Shown here: piece after piece, positions 40,483 to 48,020 of the stretch | How positions within the stretch are numbered: the stretch's first letter is position 1 | Layout: every line of letters starts with the position of its first letter | Assembly: GCA_001789695.1 (NCBI GenBank) | Contig: MGAI01000004.1 | Coordinates: 1 to 54,420, forward strand | Source: Candidatus Roizmanbacteria bacterium RIFCSPLOWO2_01_FULL_37_16 | GTDB taxonomy: Bacteria > Patescibacteriota > Microgenomatia > UBA1406 > GWC2-37-13 | Direction of reading: 5' to 3' | Length of the DNA stretch: 54,420 nt | Position numbers and translations under genes: made by a program | The notes under the pieces: model-generated | Database searches by the model: none | The model's input: the letters and a program-made list of their open reading frames with translations, nothing else | What the model was told of the DNA's origin: nothing

Positions 40483-42771
40483 TCATAGTTGTATTGTTTC
40501 TCCTTCTTTGACTTTCCCTTCCAATATAGTCTTGGCTATTTTATCTTCAACTTCGTCTCTTATCAAGCGTTCTAAATTTCGAGCGCCGAACTTTTCGTCG
40601 TAGCCCTTATTAACAGTGTCACTCAAAAAGGAATCAGATATCTTAAGGTTTACTTTATGTAATTTATAGATATCTTCGCTTATGGTTTGAATCATTTTTT
40701 TGGCGATTTGTTTTGCCGATTCGACATCAAGTGGGTCATAGGCAATGACGGCATCAAAACGGTTTAAGAATTCTGGAGCAAAAATTTTTTGCTCGATGAG
40801 ATAATTTATTAAACTGGATGATGGAAGATTAAGAATAGAAGTTTGCAAATTTCTATCTTCTCTTGCCTGAATTTTTTTGAAGATAAAATCTGAACCGGCA
40901 TTGCTTGTAGCTATGATAACTAAATTTTTACAGTCAACTCGTTTACCGAATCCATCGGTAAAGTAACCTTCATCTAAGATAGTTAAAAAAATATTTAAAA
41001 GATCTTTGTTGCCTTTTTCAATTTCATCCAAAAGTAGAACACCATAAGGATTTTCGCGTATGGCTTTGGCTAAAAGTCCCACAGTCCCTGTGTCTATAGA
41101 TCCAATAAGTTGGGGAATATCTACAGTTGATTGATAATTTGACATATCGAAGCGTGTTAGATACGCGTCTCCGCCAAAAAAAATTTTGGCAATCGCTTTT
41201 GCAGTTTGGGTCTTCCCTACTCCAGTTGGACCTAGAAAAAGCAGACTGGCAAGTGGCTTTTTACGTTTACCTATTAGGACGAATGAACGTCTGAGCGCTG
41301 ATGATAATTTAGCGATGGCTTTTTGTTGATGAACAATTTGACTTAAAACAAGAGTTTCGAGATGAACAAGTTTTTGTTTTAGGTTTTCGGTTAAGGTTGT
41401 GGGAATGTGCGTTTTTTCCGTGAGTACACTATCGACAAAGTGGGGATGGACGATCAGAGATTTATTTTTATCGGAATCAGGCGAGGAATTTTCTTGTTTT
41501 GCCAATATGCAAGCTGAATCTAATAAGTCAATTGCTTTTTCAGGAAAAGGAATTGAAGTGATATAAAAGTCACTTTTTTGAATCGCATTTTTGATTGTTT
41601 CATAAGGTAGAATAATGTTGTATCGGATTTCAAATGAGAAAGCAAGATGAAGTAGTATTTTTTCTGCTTCTTCAGGTGGTACTTCTTTGACATCAATTTT
41701 AGTAAAAAGACGAGACAATCTTTCATTTCTTAGAACATATTTTTCATAATTAAAAGTTGTAGTGATGCCAATAAACTGTATCTGGTTTGATTTGGCATAT
41801 TTTTCAAAAGATGTGGTCAGATCTATTTTTGAAGCATCGCTGGCAATATACTGTTCAATATTATCGACGAGAATAATAATGTTTTTAGCTTCCGTAGCTT
41901 CCATTAAGAGCTCTTCAAAAAAATGTTCTCTTTTTTGAATATCTGTTTCCTGATTTAAAATTTTTTCCATATTAAACCAAAGTATTCTTTTATACATAAG
42001 CAAATTATTGGTTTTGCCTTCATACATTTTTTTTGCTAAGGCTACGATAATAGTGTGTTTCCCCACACCCTCATCGCCCACTATAACTAAACTTGCATCC
42101 TGGCTTTTTACCAGTGTCCGCTGCATTTCATCTATTTCTTTTTCGCGATCAACGATAGTCAAGGTTTTATTTTGATATGCTGATGAGGTTAAATCTTGGC
42201 TATACTGATCAAGGGTTGGTGTAAAACCAACAGCCCAGTCACGCGCCAATGGTGGAATAGAAAATAGGTTTGATTTTTTCCACCAACGTGTTTTATGAAT
42301 AAATTTCTGATAGTATTCCTCAAACCAAGTCGCTACGGTTTTATAGTTTTCCTGATCAAGTAGATGAGATCCTACAAATTTGACTCTGGCAAGTTCCTTT
42401 AATTCTTCTTCAGTTTTTTGGCTTAAAGATCGTATATATAAAATTGGAAGTAAGATAATATAAGTTATTAATAAAAATGGTAGTAGCATAACTAAGATTG
42501 ACTGAAAAATAAAATAAAAGAAGATAAGTGAAAATCGCATCATCAGGCCTATACAACTAGAAATAAAATTGAAACTAAAGCTAGAAAACCAGACATTAAA
42601 GGAAAAACCAACAGTTTTTTCTTTAGACACCAAATTTTTCCAGGGTGAGAAAAGAGTTTTAAATAAAGTTGGAATAGAAAAAAAATAGGGCAAAAATAAC
42701 TCAATGTTTATGAGAGCTTCAAGAAAATTTACGATCGATTGACGAGCAAAATAGCTAAAATTCTTCGACAT
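40483..42771 (-). CDS. Membrane-anchored double-AAA+ Clp-type ATPase
   Basis: A 762-residue ClpA/ClpC-like unfoldase, but in place of the Clp N-domain it has hydrophobic segments at about 18-40 and 62-115. NBD1: Walker A GDEGVGKHT (232-240) and Walker B IIILVDNIEQ, where the catalytic Glu is Asn304. NBD2: Walker A GPTGVGKTQTAK, Walker B GVLLLDEIEKG, sensor IIATSNAG and the C-terminal D2-small domain with GARNLERLIRDEVED. NBD1 thus probably binds ATP but hydrolyses it poorly. The start at 42771 is chosen because the promoter covers the upstream ATG. No ClpP gene is in the window. Confidence 0.88.
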   Translation of the reverse strand: MSKNFSYFARQSIVNFLEALINIELFLPYFFSIPTLFKTLFSPWKNLVSKEKTVGFSFNVWFSSFSFNFISSCIGLMMRFSLIFFYFIFQSILVMLLPFLLITYIILLPILYIRSLSQKTEEELKELARVKFVGSHLLDQENYKTVATWFEEYYQKFIHKTRWWKKSNLFSIPPLARDWAVGFTPTLDQYSQDLTSSAYQNKTLTIVDREKEIDEMQRTLVKSQDASLVIVGDEGVGKHTIIVALAKKMYEGKTNNLLMYKRILWFNMEKILNQETDIQKREHFFEELLMEATEAKNIIILVDNIEQYIASDASKIDLTTSFEKYAKSNQIQFIGITTTFNYEKYVLRNERLSRLFTKIDVKEVPPEEAEKILLHLAFSFEIRYNIILPYETIKNAIQKSDFYITSIPFPEKAIDLLDSACILAKQENSSPDSDKNKSLIVHPHFVDSVLTEKTHIPTTLTENLKQKLVHLETLVLSQIVHQQKAIAKLSSALRRSFVLIGKRKKPLASLLFLGPTGVGKTQTAKAIAKIFFGGDAYLTRFDMSNYQSTVDIPQLIGSIDTGTVGLLAKAIRENPYGVLLLDEIEKGNKDLLNIFLTILDEGYFTDGFGKRVDCKNLVIIATSNAGSDFIFKKIQAREDRNLQTSILNLPSSSLINYLIEQKIFAPEFLNRFDAVIAYDPLDVESAKQIAKKMIQTISEDIYKLHKVNLKISDSFLSDTVNKGYDEKFGARNLERLIRDEVEDKIAKTILEGKVKEGETIQL

Positions 42772-42779
42772 ATCATAAG

Positions 42780-42807
42780 TATATACCAAGCTTCTTTGCT
42801 TTTGCAA
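42780..42807 (-). promoter_or_regulatory. Promoter of the Clp-type gene
   Basis: Minus strand TTGCAA (42807-42802), 16-bp spacer, TATATA (42785-42780). The chosen ATG follows 8 nt later. The divergent promoter for the next gene starts 33 bp away. Confidence 0.6.
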
Positions 42808-42839
42808 ATATTAAAAAGTAAATTAATTTAAAGAAAGTG

Positions 42840-42867
42840 TTGACATTTTGAGAAATTATTTCATAAT
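42840..42867 (+). promoter_or_regulatory. Promoter of the PP-loop gene
   Basis: TTGACA (42840-42845), 16-bp spacer, CATAAT (42862-42867), ATG at 42883. Confidence 0.6.
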
Positions 42868-42882
42868 TTAGTAAAAATAATC

Positions 42883-44265
42883 ATGAATAAATCTACAATT
42901 CATATCTTTCGAAAAATAAAAAGAACGGGTATTGAAATAAAAACAAAAAATAAAAAATATTCACTCAATTATCCTTTTTATATCTGGAATAAATTTCCTA
43001 AATCTTTACACCGTCTTTTTGCTGATAATGCTACTTATGTTGCAACCTGGCATTTACCTTTAGTTGAAAAATCTAAAATCATTTATCATTTTTCTCACCC
43101 TCCGATTGAAACTATTTTCTTTAAAATGCTGCTTTACACTATCCCAATGAATATATTCGAAGCAAGAACTTTAAAAACGTCCGAATTAATTAAAAATTTT
43201 TACAATGCAAATTTTCAAACGCAATATCGTGGACTTAATTTTCAAAGCTCGGGCAAGAAAGTAAAAAAACAATTAAAAGAAAAGGCTATCGTTTTGTTTT
43301 CATTTGGAAAGGATAGTTTATTAACTTACGGACTGCTGAAAGAAGTGGGAGTAACTACTTGTTTAGTTTTTATGAGGGAGCCACAAAGTCCTTTTGAGAA
43401 CGCTCACAAAAGAAAGTTGGCAGATAGGTTTTATAATAAGTTTAATGAAGAAGTTATTTTTTTCCCTTTATCAATCGGTAGGTTACGTCAAACTGTTGGT
43501 TTATATTGGGGATGGGATATAATCCTTTCCCAATACGCTTTTGTCTTGATCCCATATTATTTTTATTATCAAACTCGATATTTATTTTTCGGCAACGAAC
43601 AAAGCTGTAATTTTTTTCTTGCAGATAAAGAGGGATATTTGGTCAATCCTGTTTTTGAACAAAGCGTATCGGCTATGCAACTTCTTCAGGATATACCTCA
43701 GTTATTTTCTATCCAAACCCATATCGGTAGTCTGGTTGAACCAATTAACGAAATATTTATAACCTACATTCTGCATCACCGTTATCCAGATATAGGTAAA
43801 TTTCAAATGTCTTGTTTTTCCGAGGAGGAGCCAGCACGAAAGAAAAGATGGTGTGGAGTCTGTGAAAAATGCGCCAGAATGTATATATTTTTAAAAGCAT
43901 TAAATATTTCACCAGAAAGAGTTGGTTTTTACAATAGCGATATGCTTTCGTTTAAAAAAGAAAAATATTACGTTTTATTTAACGGAGAAAGTGATAATAG
44001 CGCTTATGGCGGTAGCGGACTTGGACGAGATGAACAGCTTTTGGCTTTTTATTTAGCTTATAAAAATGGAGTGAAAGACGAACTCATAAATAAATTTAAA
44101 TCGTTACATTTAGAAGAAGCCGAGAAAAAAAAAGAAAAGTTAATTAAGGAATATTTTGGAATTTTAAGTTCATATTCGTTGCCTTCTACTCTAAGAAAAA
44201 AAACTTTAAGAATATTTGAAAAAGAACAAATTGAAGCAAAGAAATATTTAAAAAAAATTTTATAA
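42883..44265 (+). CDS. PP-loop ATP pyrophosphatase-like protein, possibly MurL-like
   Basis: The 460 residues have an ATP-pyrophosphatase loop, VLFSFGKDSLLTYGLL (about 137-152), and a C-terminal cysteine cluster in RWCGVCEKCARMYIFLKAL with an upstream MSCFSEEEPARKK. Together they resemble enzymes that adenylate a substrate and release PPi (QueC and related). UDP-MurNAc-L-Ala-L-Glu epimerase (MurL) is a tempting match, because it uses ATP to AMP+PPi and because two ligases of the D-Ala-D-Ala ligase family follow directly. I cannot confirm that from motifs alone. First gene of a plus-strand group 42.9-46.4 kb. Confidence 0.55.
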   Translation: MNKSTIHIFRKIKRTGIEIKTKNKKYSLNYPFYIWNKFPKSLHRLFADNATYVATWHLPLVEKSKIIYHFSHPPIETIFFKMLLYTIPMNIFEARTLKTSELIKNFYNANFQTQYRGLNFQSSGKKVKKQLKEKAIVLFSFGKDSLLTYGLLKEVGVTTCLVFMREPQSPFENAHKRKLADRFYNKFNEEVIFFPLSIGRLRQTVGLYWGWDIILSQYAFVLIPYYFYYQTRYLFFGNEQSCNFFLADKEGYLVNPVFEQSVSAMQLLQDIPQLFSIQTHIGSLVEPINEIFITYILHHRYPDIGKFQMSCFSEEEPARKKRWCGVCEKCARMYIFLKALNISPERVGFYNSDMLSFKKEKYYVLFNGESDNSAYGGSGLGRDEQLLAFYLAYKNGVKDELINKFKSLHLEEAEKKKEKLIKEYFGILSSYSLPSTLRKKTLRIFEKEQIEAKKYLKKIL

Positions 44266-44305
44266 AAACCTTGGCGTTTTTTTATTTTTTTAATAATAAA
44301 AAGTC

Positions 44306-45364
44306 ATGCCTAAAAATGAGGATCATTCAAATAAAAAGCTACACTTACATGCAAAAAAAATTGCAATTATCTATAGCGATGTCAAAAGAGACTACTTTCC
44401 CACCGAAGCACAGTATCTGACCGAGAAAGATGCCTATCGTGACGCTAAAGTAATTGCTGCCTATATTAATAAATTACGTATTAAAACTTTTCTTTTTCCT
44501 GCTGACAAACTTTTATCTCAACGTCTAAGGAAAAATTCTGTTGATTTAGTGATAAACACCGTTGGCTCGGTTAGGGGTAATGAATATCTGGCTTCGACCA
44601 TTCCGGCTTTGCTTGAACTTTTAGAAATTCCTTATACAGGGGCTGGTATTTTAGGTGAGTCTCTTTCTTATAATAAATTCATCATCAAAAAACTCCTACA
44701 ACAAAATGGCGTACCAGTGCCAGCTTATCAACTTTTTAACAGTTATACTGATCCAATCGATCCAACGCTAAGGTTTCCTTTGATTTCCAAACTAAATGAA
44801 ATTCATGGCGCAGTTGAGATCACTCGAAATGCCGTCTCCGAGAATGAGAAACATCTTCGGGAAAGGATGAAGTTTTTGATAAAAACCTATGACCAGCCTG
44901 TTTTAGTCGAGGAATTTATTGTCGGCAGAGAAATAACTGCAATTTTACTTGAAGGTTTAAATAAAAAAGTTTATTTGGCTGAAAAAAGGTTTAATAAACC
45001 AAATGAAAAGTATATCTTTGCCACTTTTGAGGACCAGTGGATGGAGTCAGAAATTGAACCTTTTGAATATCAAAAATTCAATGATCCAATTTTAAAAGAA
45101 TATATTAAAAAAGCATTTGAGGTAACTGAGATGTTTGACTATGGTAAATTTGATATCCGTTTAGACCAATCAGGTCGCTATTTTTTTGTTGACGCCAACA
45201 GCAACCCGGCTTTTGGTCCAAAAGAACTTGAATGTGCGATTGCAAATATTTTAGATTTGTATGAGGTAACCTTTATTGAAATTTTAAAGCGGTTGATCGA
45301 AAATACGATAAGAGACGCTATGGGAAAAAAATTGTTACCTATAACGCAAAATAACAATAAGTAA
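44306..45364 (+). CDS. Divergent ATP-grasp ligase, D-Ala-D-Ala ligase family
   Basis: A 352-residue ATP-grasp protein. The N-terminal domain (VDLVINTVGSVRGNEYLASTIPALLELLEIPYTGAGILGESLSYNK) matches Ddl. The ATP-site loop is FPLISKLNEIHGAVEI, without the usual VKPxxxGSS. The C-terminal metal motif is FDIRLDQSGRYFFVDANSNPAFGP, with N-S-N-P-A-F-G-P for the usual N-x-x-P-G-x-T. The substrate is therefore probably not two D-Ala. It overlaps nothing but lies 4 bp before a second, more normal member of the family. Confidence 0.8.
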   Translation: MPKNEDHSNKKLHLHAKKIAIIYSDVKRDYFPTEAQYLTEKDAYRDAKVIAAYINKLRIKTFLFPADKLLSQRLRKNSVDLVINTVGSVRGNEYLASTIPALLELLEIPYTGAGILGESLSYNKFIIKKLLQQNGVPVPAYQLFNSYTDPIDPTLRFPLISKLNEIHGAVEITRNAVSENEKHLRERMKFLIKTYDQPVLVEEFIVGREITAILLEGLNKKVYLAEKRFNKPNEKYIFATFEDQWMESEIEPFEYQKFNDPILKEYIKKAFEVTEMFDYGKFDIRLDQSGRYFFVDANSNPAFGPKELECAIANILDLYEVTFIEILKRLIENTIRDAMGKKLLPITQNNNK

Positions 45365-45368
45365 TAAA

Positions 45369-46394
45369 ATGAAAATCAAAACCCTTGCTTTTCTTTATAA
45401 TGTAAGACATAAGTATCCTGATCCCAATGATCCAAGAACGCAACTTGAGGCAGACTTTGATGATCCAGAAACAACAGATTGGCAGATCAGACATCTAAAA
45501 AATTGCGGCTATAAAGTTATCCCGATTGAGGCAGATGAGACAGCTTATTTAAAGCTATATAAAAATAAAAGCAAGATTGATTTAGCCTTTAATGTATCAG
45601 AAGGAATCTATGGTAAGGATCGTGAAGCTCATCTGCCTGCGATGCTTGAGATGCTTCAGATAGCCTATACCGGATCATCACCCTTAACCCAAGCCTTGGT
45701 TTTAAATAAAGCAAAAACTAAGGAAGTACTTATGGGGAATAATATACCTACTCTAGCCTTTCGACTTTACACGGATCACTCAGTTATACCAGAGATAGAT
45801 ATTAAATATCCAATTATCGTCAAGCCGGTAGCCGAAGGATCAAGCGCAGGAATTAGCAATAACAGCGTCGTATACAATAAAAGCCAATTAGATAAACAAG
45901 TTAAATATATCTTAAAAACTTTTAGAGGAGAGCCAGCTTTGGTTGAGGCGTTTCTCAGCGGGCAGGAGTATTCGATTGCGATGATTGGAAATCCACCTAA
46001 AATTCTGCCGATTATAGAACCTGTTTTTTCCATGCTGCCAAAAAAATATTTACCGCTTGATTCCTTGGAGGTAAAATGGATTTTTGAAGAACAAGGTCAC
46101 ACCGACTATCTAAGATGTCCTGCCGGTTTAAATAAAAAATTAAAACAGAAAATTGAAGAAGTATGTCTTAACGTTTGGAAAGCTCTTAATATCCAAGACT
46201 GGTGTAGAATCGATCTTCGTCTAGATAATAACGGTAATCCTTATATTCTTGAAGTAAACTCTCCTCCTGGAATTCTTCCGCCTGAGATTTCTCAAACTTC
46301 TTATTTTCCACTAGCAGCACGTAAAGCCGGGATAGAGTATGAAGAAATGATGAAAATAATAATAAATTCTGCCGTTAGAAGGTACACTAAGTAA
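45369..46394 (+). CDS. D-alanine-D-alanine ligase family protein
   Basis: A 341-residue ATP-grasp ligase with a canonical active site: NVSEGIYGKDREAHLPAMLEMLQIAYTGSSP, YPIIVKPVAEGSSAGIS, LVEAFLSGQEYSIAMI, and CRIDLRLDNNGNPYILEVNSPPGILPPEIS. This is the better candidate for the cell-wall dipeptide ligase of this region. The start is 4 bp after the stop of the divergent paralogue, so the two are probably translated together and might form a pair. Confidence 0.87.
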   Translation: MKIKTLAFLYNVRHKYPDPNDPRTQLEADFDDPETTDWQIRHLKNCGYKVIPIEADETAYLKLYKNKSKIDLAFNVSEGIYGKDREAHLPAMLEMLQIAYTGSSPLTQALVLNKAKTKEVLMGNNIPTLAFRLYTDHSVIPEIDIKYPIIVKPVAEGSSAGISNNSVVYNKSQLDKQVKYILKTFRGEPALVEAFLSGQEYSIAMIGNPPKILPIIEPVFSMLPKKYLPLDSLEVKWIFEEQGHTDYLRCPAGLNKKLKQKIEEVCLNVWKALNIQDWCRIDLRLDNNGNPYILEVNSPPGILPPEISQTSYFPLAARKAGIEYEEMMKIIINSAVRRYTK

Positions 46395-46513
46395 TTTTCA
46401 TTTTTCATTTTACAATTTGAAATGAATTTTAAATATTAAAAATTAAAACATTGAAAATTGATTGAAAATTAAAAATTGAAAATTTCAAACTTATATTTGT
46501 TATTATTTATCTT

Positions 46514-47485
46514 ATGTACGATTTAATCATAATTGGCGCAGGACCAGCTGGATTGACAGCTTCTATTTACGCCTCATGTCTTGGTTTGAAACATTTGGTT
46601 ATTGGCAAGGTAATTGGCGGACAGATGATTTTGGCACCTGATATTTTAAACTATCCTGGCTATGATGAAATTAACGGCCAGGATCTTAGCAATAGAATGG
46701 TTCAACAAGCAAAAAAACGAGGTGGAGTGATTTTGACTGACTCGGTTATCAACGTCAGTCAAATTGAGGAGGGTTTTTTACTTAAAACCGAACAAAACCA
46801 AGAATATCAAGCAAAAACAATAATTTTGGCAACTGGAGTTGAGAGGAGAAAATTGAACGTTCCCGGAGAAAACGAATATACTGGAAAAGGAGTGGAGTAT
46901 CATGCCAAATGGGGGAGATTTGATTATCTTGGTAAAGTAGCGGTTGTGGTGGGTGGAGCTAATGCAGCAGCCCAGACCGCAGTCCAAGTTGGTCATTCGG
47001 CCAATAAAGTAACAATTATCTATCGAGGAAGCGACCTGCGCTGTGACGAAGTTTGGAAAAAGCACATCAGCGAAAATCCTAAAATAGATGAACTTTATAA
47101 TTCTTCCGTCAGCGAAATTAAAGGCGACGGCCAAAAGGTTACCGAAATAACAGTCTTGACGAAAGCAGTCCAAAATCAAACGACCAGCAAAAATTTGGCT
47201 GTTGATAAAGTTTTTATTGAGATTGGTGGGGTTCCCGGATCTGCCCTCCTAATACCGCTTGGTGTAACCATGGATCCAGGTGGATTTATTGCTATTGATG
47301 AAAAATTAGCTACGAATGTACCAGGAGTTTATGTGGCTGGTGACGTTATTAGCCATAGATATTCGATCGAGCAGATTACTTCGGCTGTTGGCTCGGGAGC
47401 AAGAGCGGCAAGCTTGGTTTTTTCTTTCCTTAAACAACAGACCGCGCCAACTTTGTGGGGAAGTAGTCAAATTAGAAGAGGCTGA
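46514..47485 (+). CDS. Thioredoxin-reductase-like flavoprotein without the CxxC site
   Basis: A 323-residue FAD/NAD(P)H protein of the TrxR family: FAD loop IIGAGPAGLTASIYA (7-21), GGQM, ATGVERRKLNVPGE, and C-terminal FAD motif GVYVAGDVISHRYSIEQITSAVGSGARAA. In TrxR the redox pair lies in GVSYCATCDG. Here the same place reads GVEYHAKWGR (residues 127-136), so both cysteines are lost. The NADPH loop is also altered, VVVGGANAAAQ in place of GGGDSA. It cannot reduce thioredoxin by the usual mechanism. It might be a ferredoxin/flavodoxin-NADP reductase-type protein. A promoter with TTGAAA and TATTAT precedes it. Confidence 0.85.
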   Translation: MYDLIIIGAGPAGLTASIYASCLGLKHLVIGKVIGGQMILAPDILNYPGYDEINGQDLSNRMVQQAKKRGGVILTDSVINVSQIEEGFLLKTEQNQEYQAKTIILATGVERRKLNVPGENEYTGKGVEYHAKWGRFDYLGKVAVVVGGANAAAQTAVQVGHSANKVTIIYRGSDLRCDEVWKKHISENPKIDELYNSSVSEIKGDGQKVTEITVLTKAVQNQTTSKNLAVDKVFIEIGGVPGSALLIPLGVTMDPGGFIAIDEKLATNVPGVYVAGDVISHRYSIEQITSAVGSGARAASLVFSFLKQQTAPTLWGSSQIRRG

Positions 47486-47491
47486 ATTTTG

Positions 47492-47521
47492 CCCACCTAT
47501 TCTTACTTCTTTTGGTGGGCA
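47492..47521. repeat. Hairpin after the TrxR-like gene
   Basis: TGCCCACC and GGTGGGCA form an 8-bp stem around a 13-nt loop. No T-run follows on the plus strand (TAAGAATTTC), so termination is uncertain. Confidence 0.55.
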
Positions 47522-47579
47522 TAAGAATTTCTAATCCTCACGGAGTTCGGAAAGAAATTCTAATGTGACCGCTGAGGGA

Positions 47580-47599
47580 TCCTTCGACTTCGCTCAGGA
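47580..47599. repeat. Single copy of the CCTTCGACTTCGCTCAGGA repeat
   Basis: Same core as the tandem repeat at 3151-3226, with two base changes. Located between the TrxR-like gene and tRNA-Val. Confidence 0.7.
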
Positions 47600-47617
47600 C
47601 TATAGTTTGAACAATTG

Positions 47618-47691
47618 TGGTCGTGACAGGACTCGAACCTGTGACCTTTCGGATGTAAGCCGAATGCTCTAACCAACTGAGCTACACGACC
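47618..47691 (-). tRNA. tRNA-Val (TAC)
   Basis: Acceptor GGTCGTG/CACGACC, D arm GCTC...GAGC, anticodon stem TTCGG/CCGAA with loop CTTACAT (anticodon TAC, valine), T arm ACAGG/CCTGT with TTCGAGT loop. Discriminator A; CCA not encoded. Confidence 0.96.
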
Positions 47692-47720
47692 AAGAGTCAA
47701 TTTAGTTTATCGACCTTGTG

Positions 47721-47792
47721 TGGGTCGCCTTGGAATCGAACCAAGCACCTCTTTCTTATCAGGAAAGTGTTCTACCGATAAACTAGCGACCC
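47721..47792 (-). tRNA. tRNA-Ile (GAT)
   Basis: Acceptor GGGTCGC/GCGACCC, D stem GTTT/GAAC (one G-U), anticodon stem CTTTC/GAAAG with loop CTGATAA (anticodon GAT, isoleucine), T arm CTTGG/CCAAG with TTCGATT loop. Discriminator A; CCA not encoded. It lies 29 nt upstream of tRNA-Val on the minus strand. Confidence 0.95.
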
Positions 47793-47804
47793 AACTTGTA
47801 CTTT

Positions 47805-47883
47805 GGCAGGCGGGTCAGGACGGCGCTCCCCGCCTGCAACGCAGGGCTTGCATTGCGGGCAGGTACCACTGAGCCACGCACCC
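47805..47883 (-). pseudogene. Broken tRNA gene: D-loop insertion by a palindromic repeat and missing 3' half
   Basis: On the minus strand it begins like a tRNA: acceptor GGGTGCG, TG, then GCTC AGTGGTA of the D arm. There a 35-nt palindrome (47829-47863) interrupts, after which GAGC closes the D stem and GCCGTC CTGAC leads to an anticodon loop starting CTGA. The sequence then changes into another repeat (CCCGCCTGCC), and no anticodon 3' stem, T arm or acceptor 3' strand follows. The anticodon would begin GA. As the 3' half is missing, the gene should be dead. Confidence 0.7.
47829..47863. repeat. 35-bp palindromic repeat inserted in the tRNA
   Basis: Arms CCCGCCTGCAACGCA (47829-47843) and TGCATTGCGGGCAGG (47849-47863) pair over 15 bp with a 5-nt loop; the three non-canonical positions are G-U pairs in the minus-strand RNA. 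Its GC content is far above the surroundings. Confidence 0.8.
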
Positions 47884-48006
47884 AAAATTTCAATTTCTGC
47901 TAAAGTTGGCCTCAAAATGTTTTCTATTGAACTTTAGAAGCTTTTGACTAAAATTATACCAAAAATAATACGACTTAAAAGTTTGATATCAAAATAAGCA
48001 ATAGAC

Positions 48007-48015
48007 TGATATAAT
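48007..48015 (+). promoter_or_regulatory. Extended -10 promoter of the GNAT gene
   Basis: TGATATAAT (TGn plus TATAAT at 48010-48015), with the ATG 5 nt later. The mRNA would be leaderless. Confidence 0.6.
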
Positions 48016-48020
48016 AAGAT

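Noticed and set aside
47805-47883. Functional tRNA with an intron
   Set aside because: The anticodon 3' stem, T arm and acceptor 3' strand are missing downstream.
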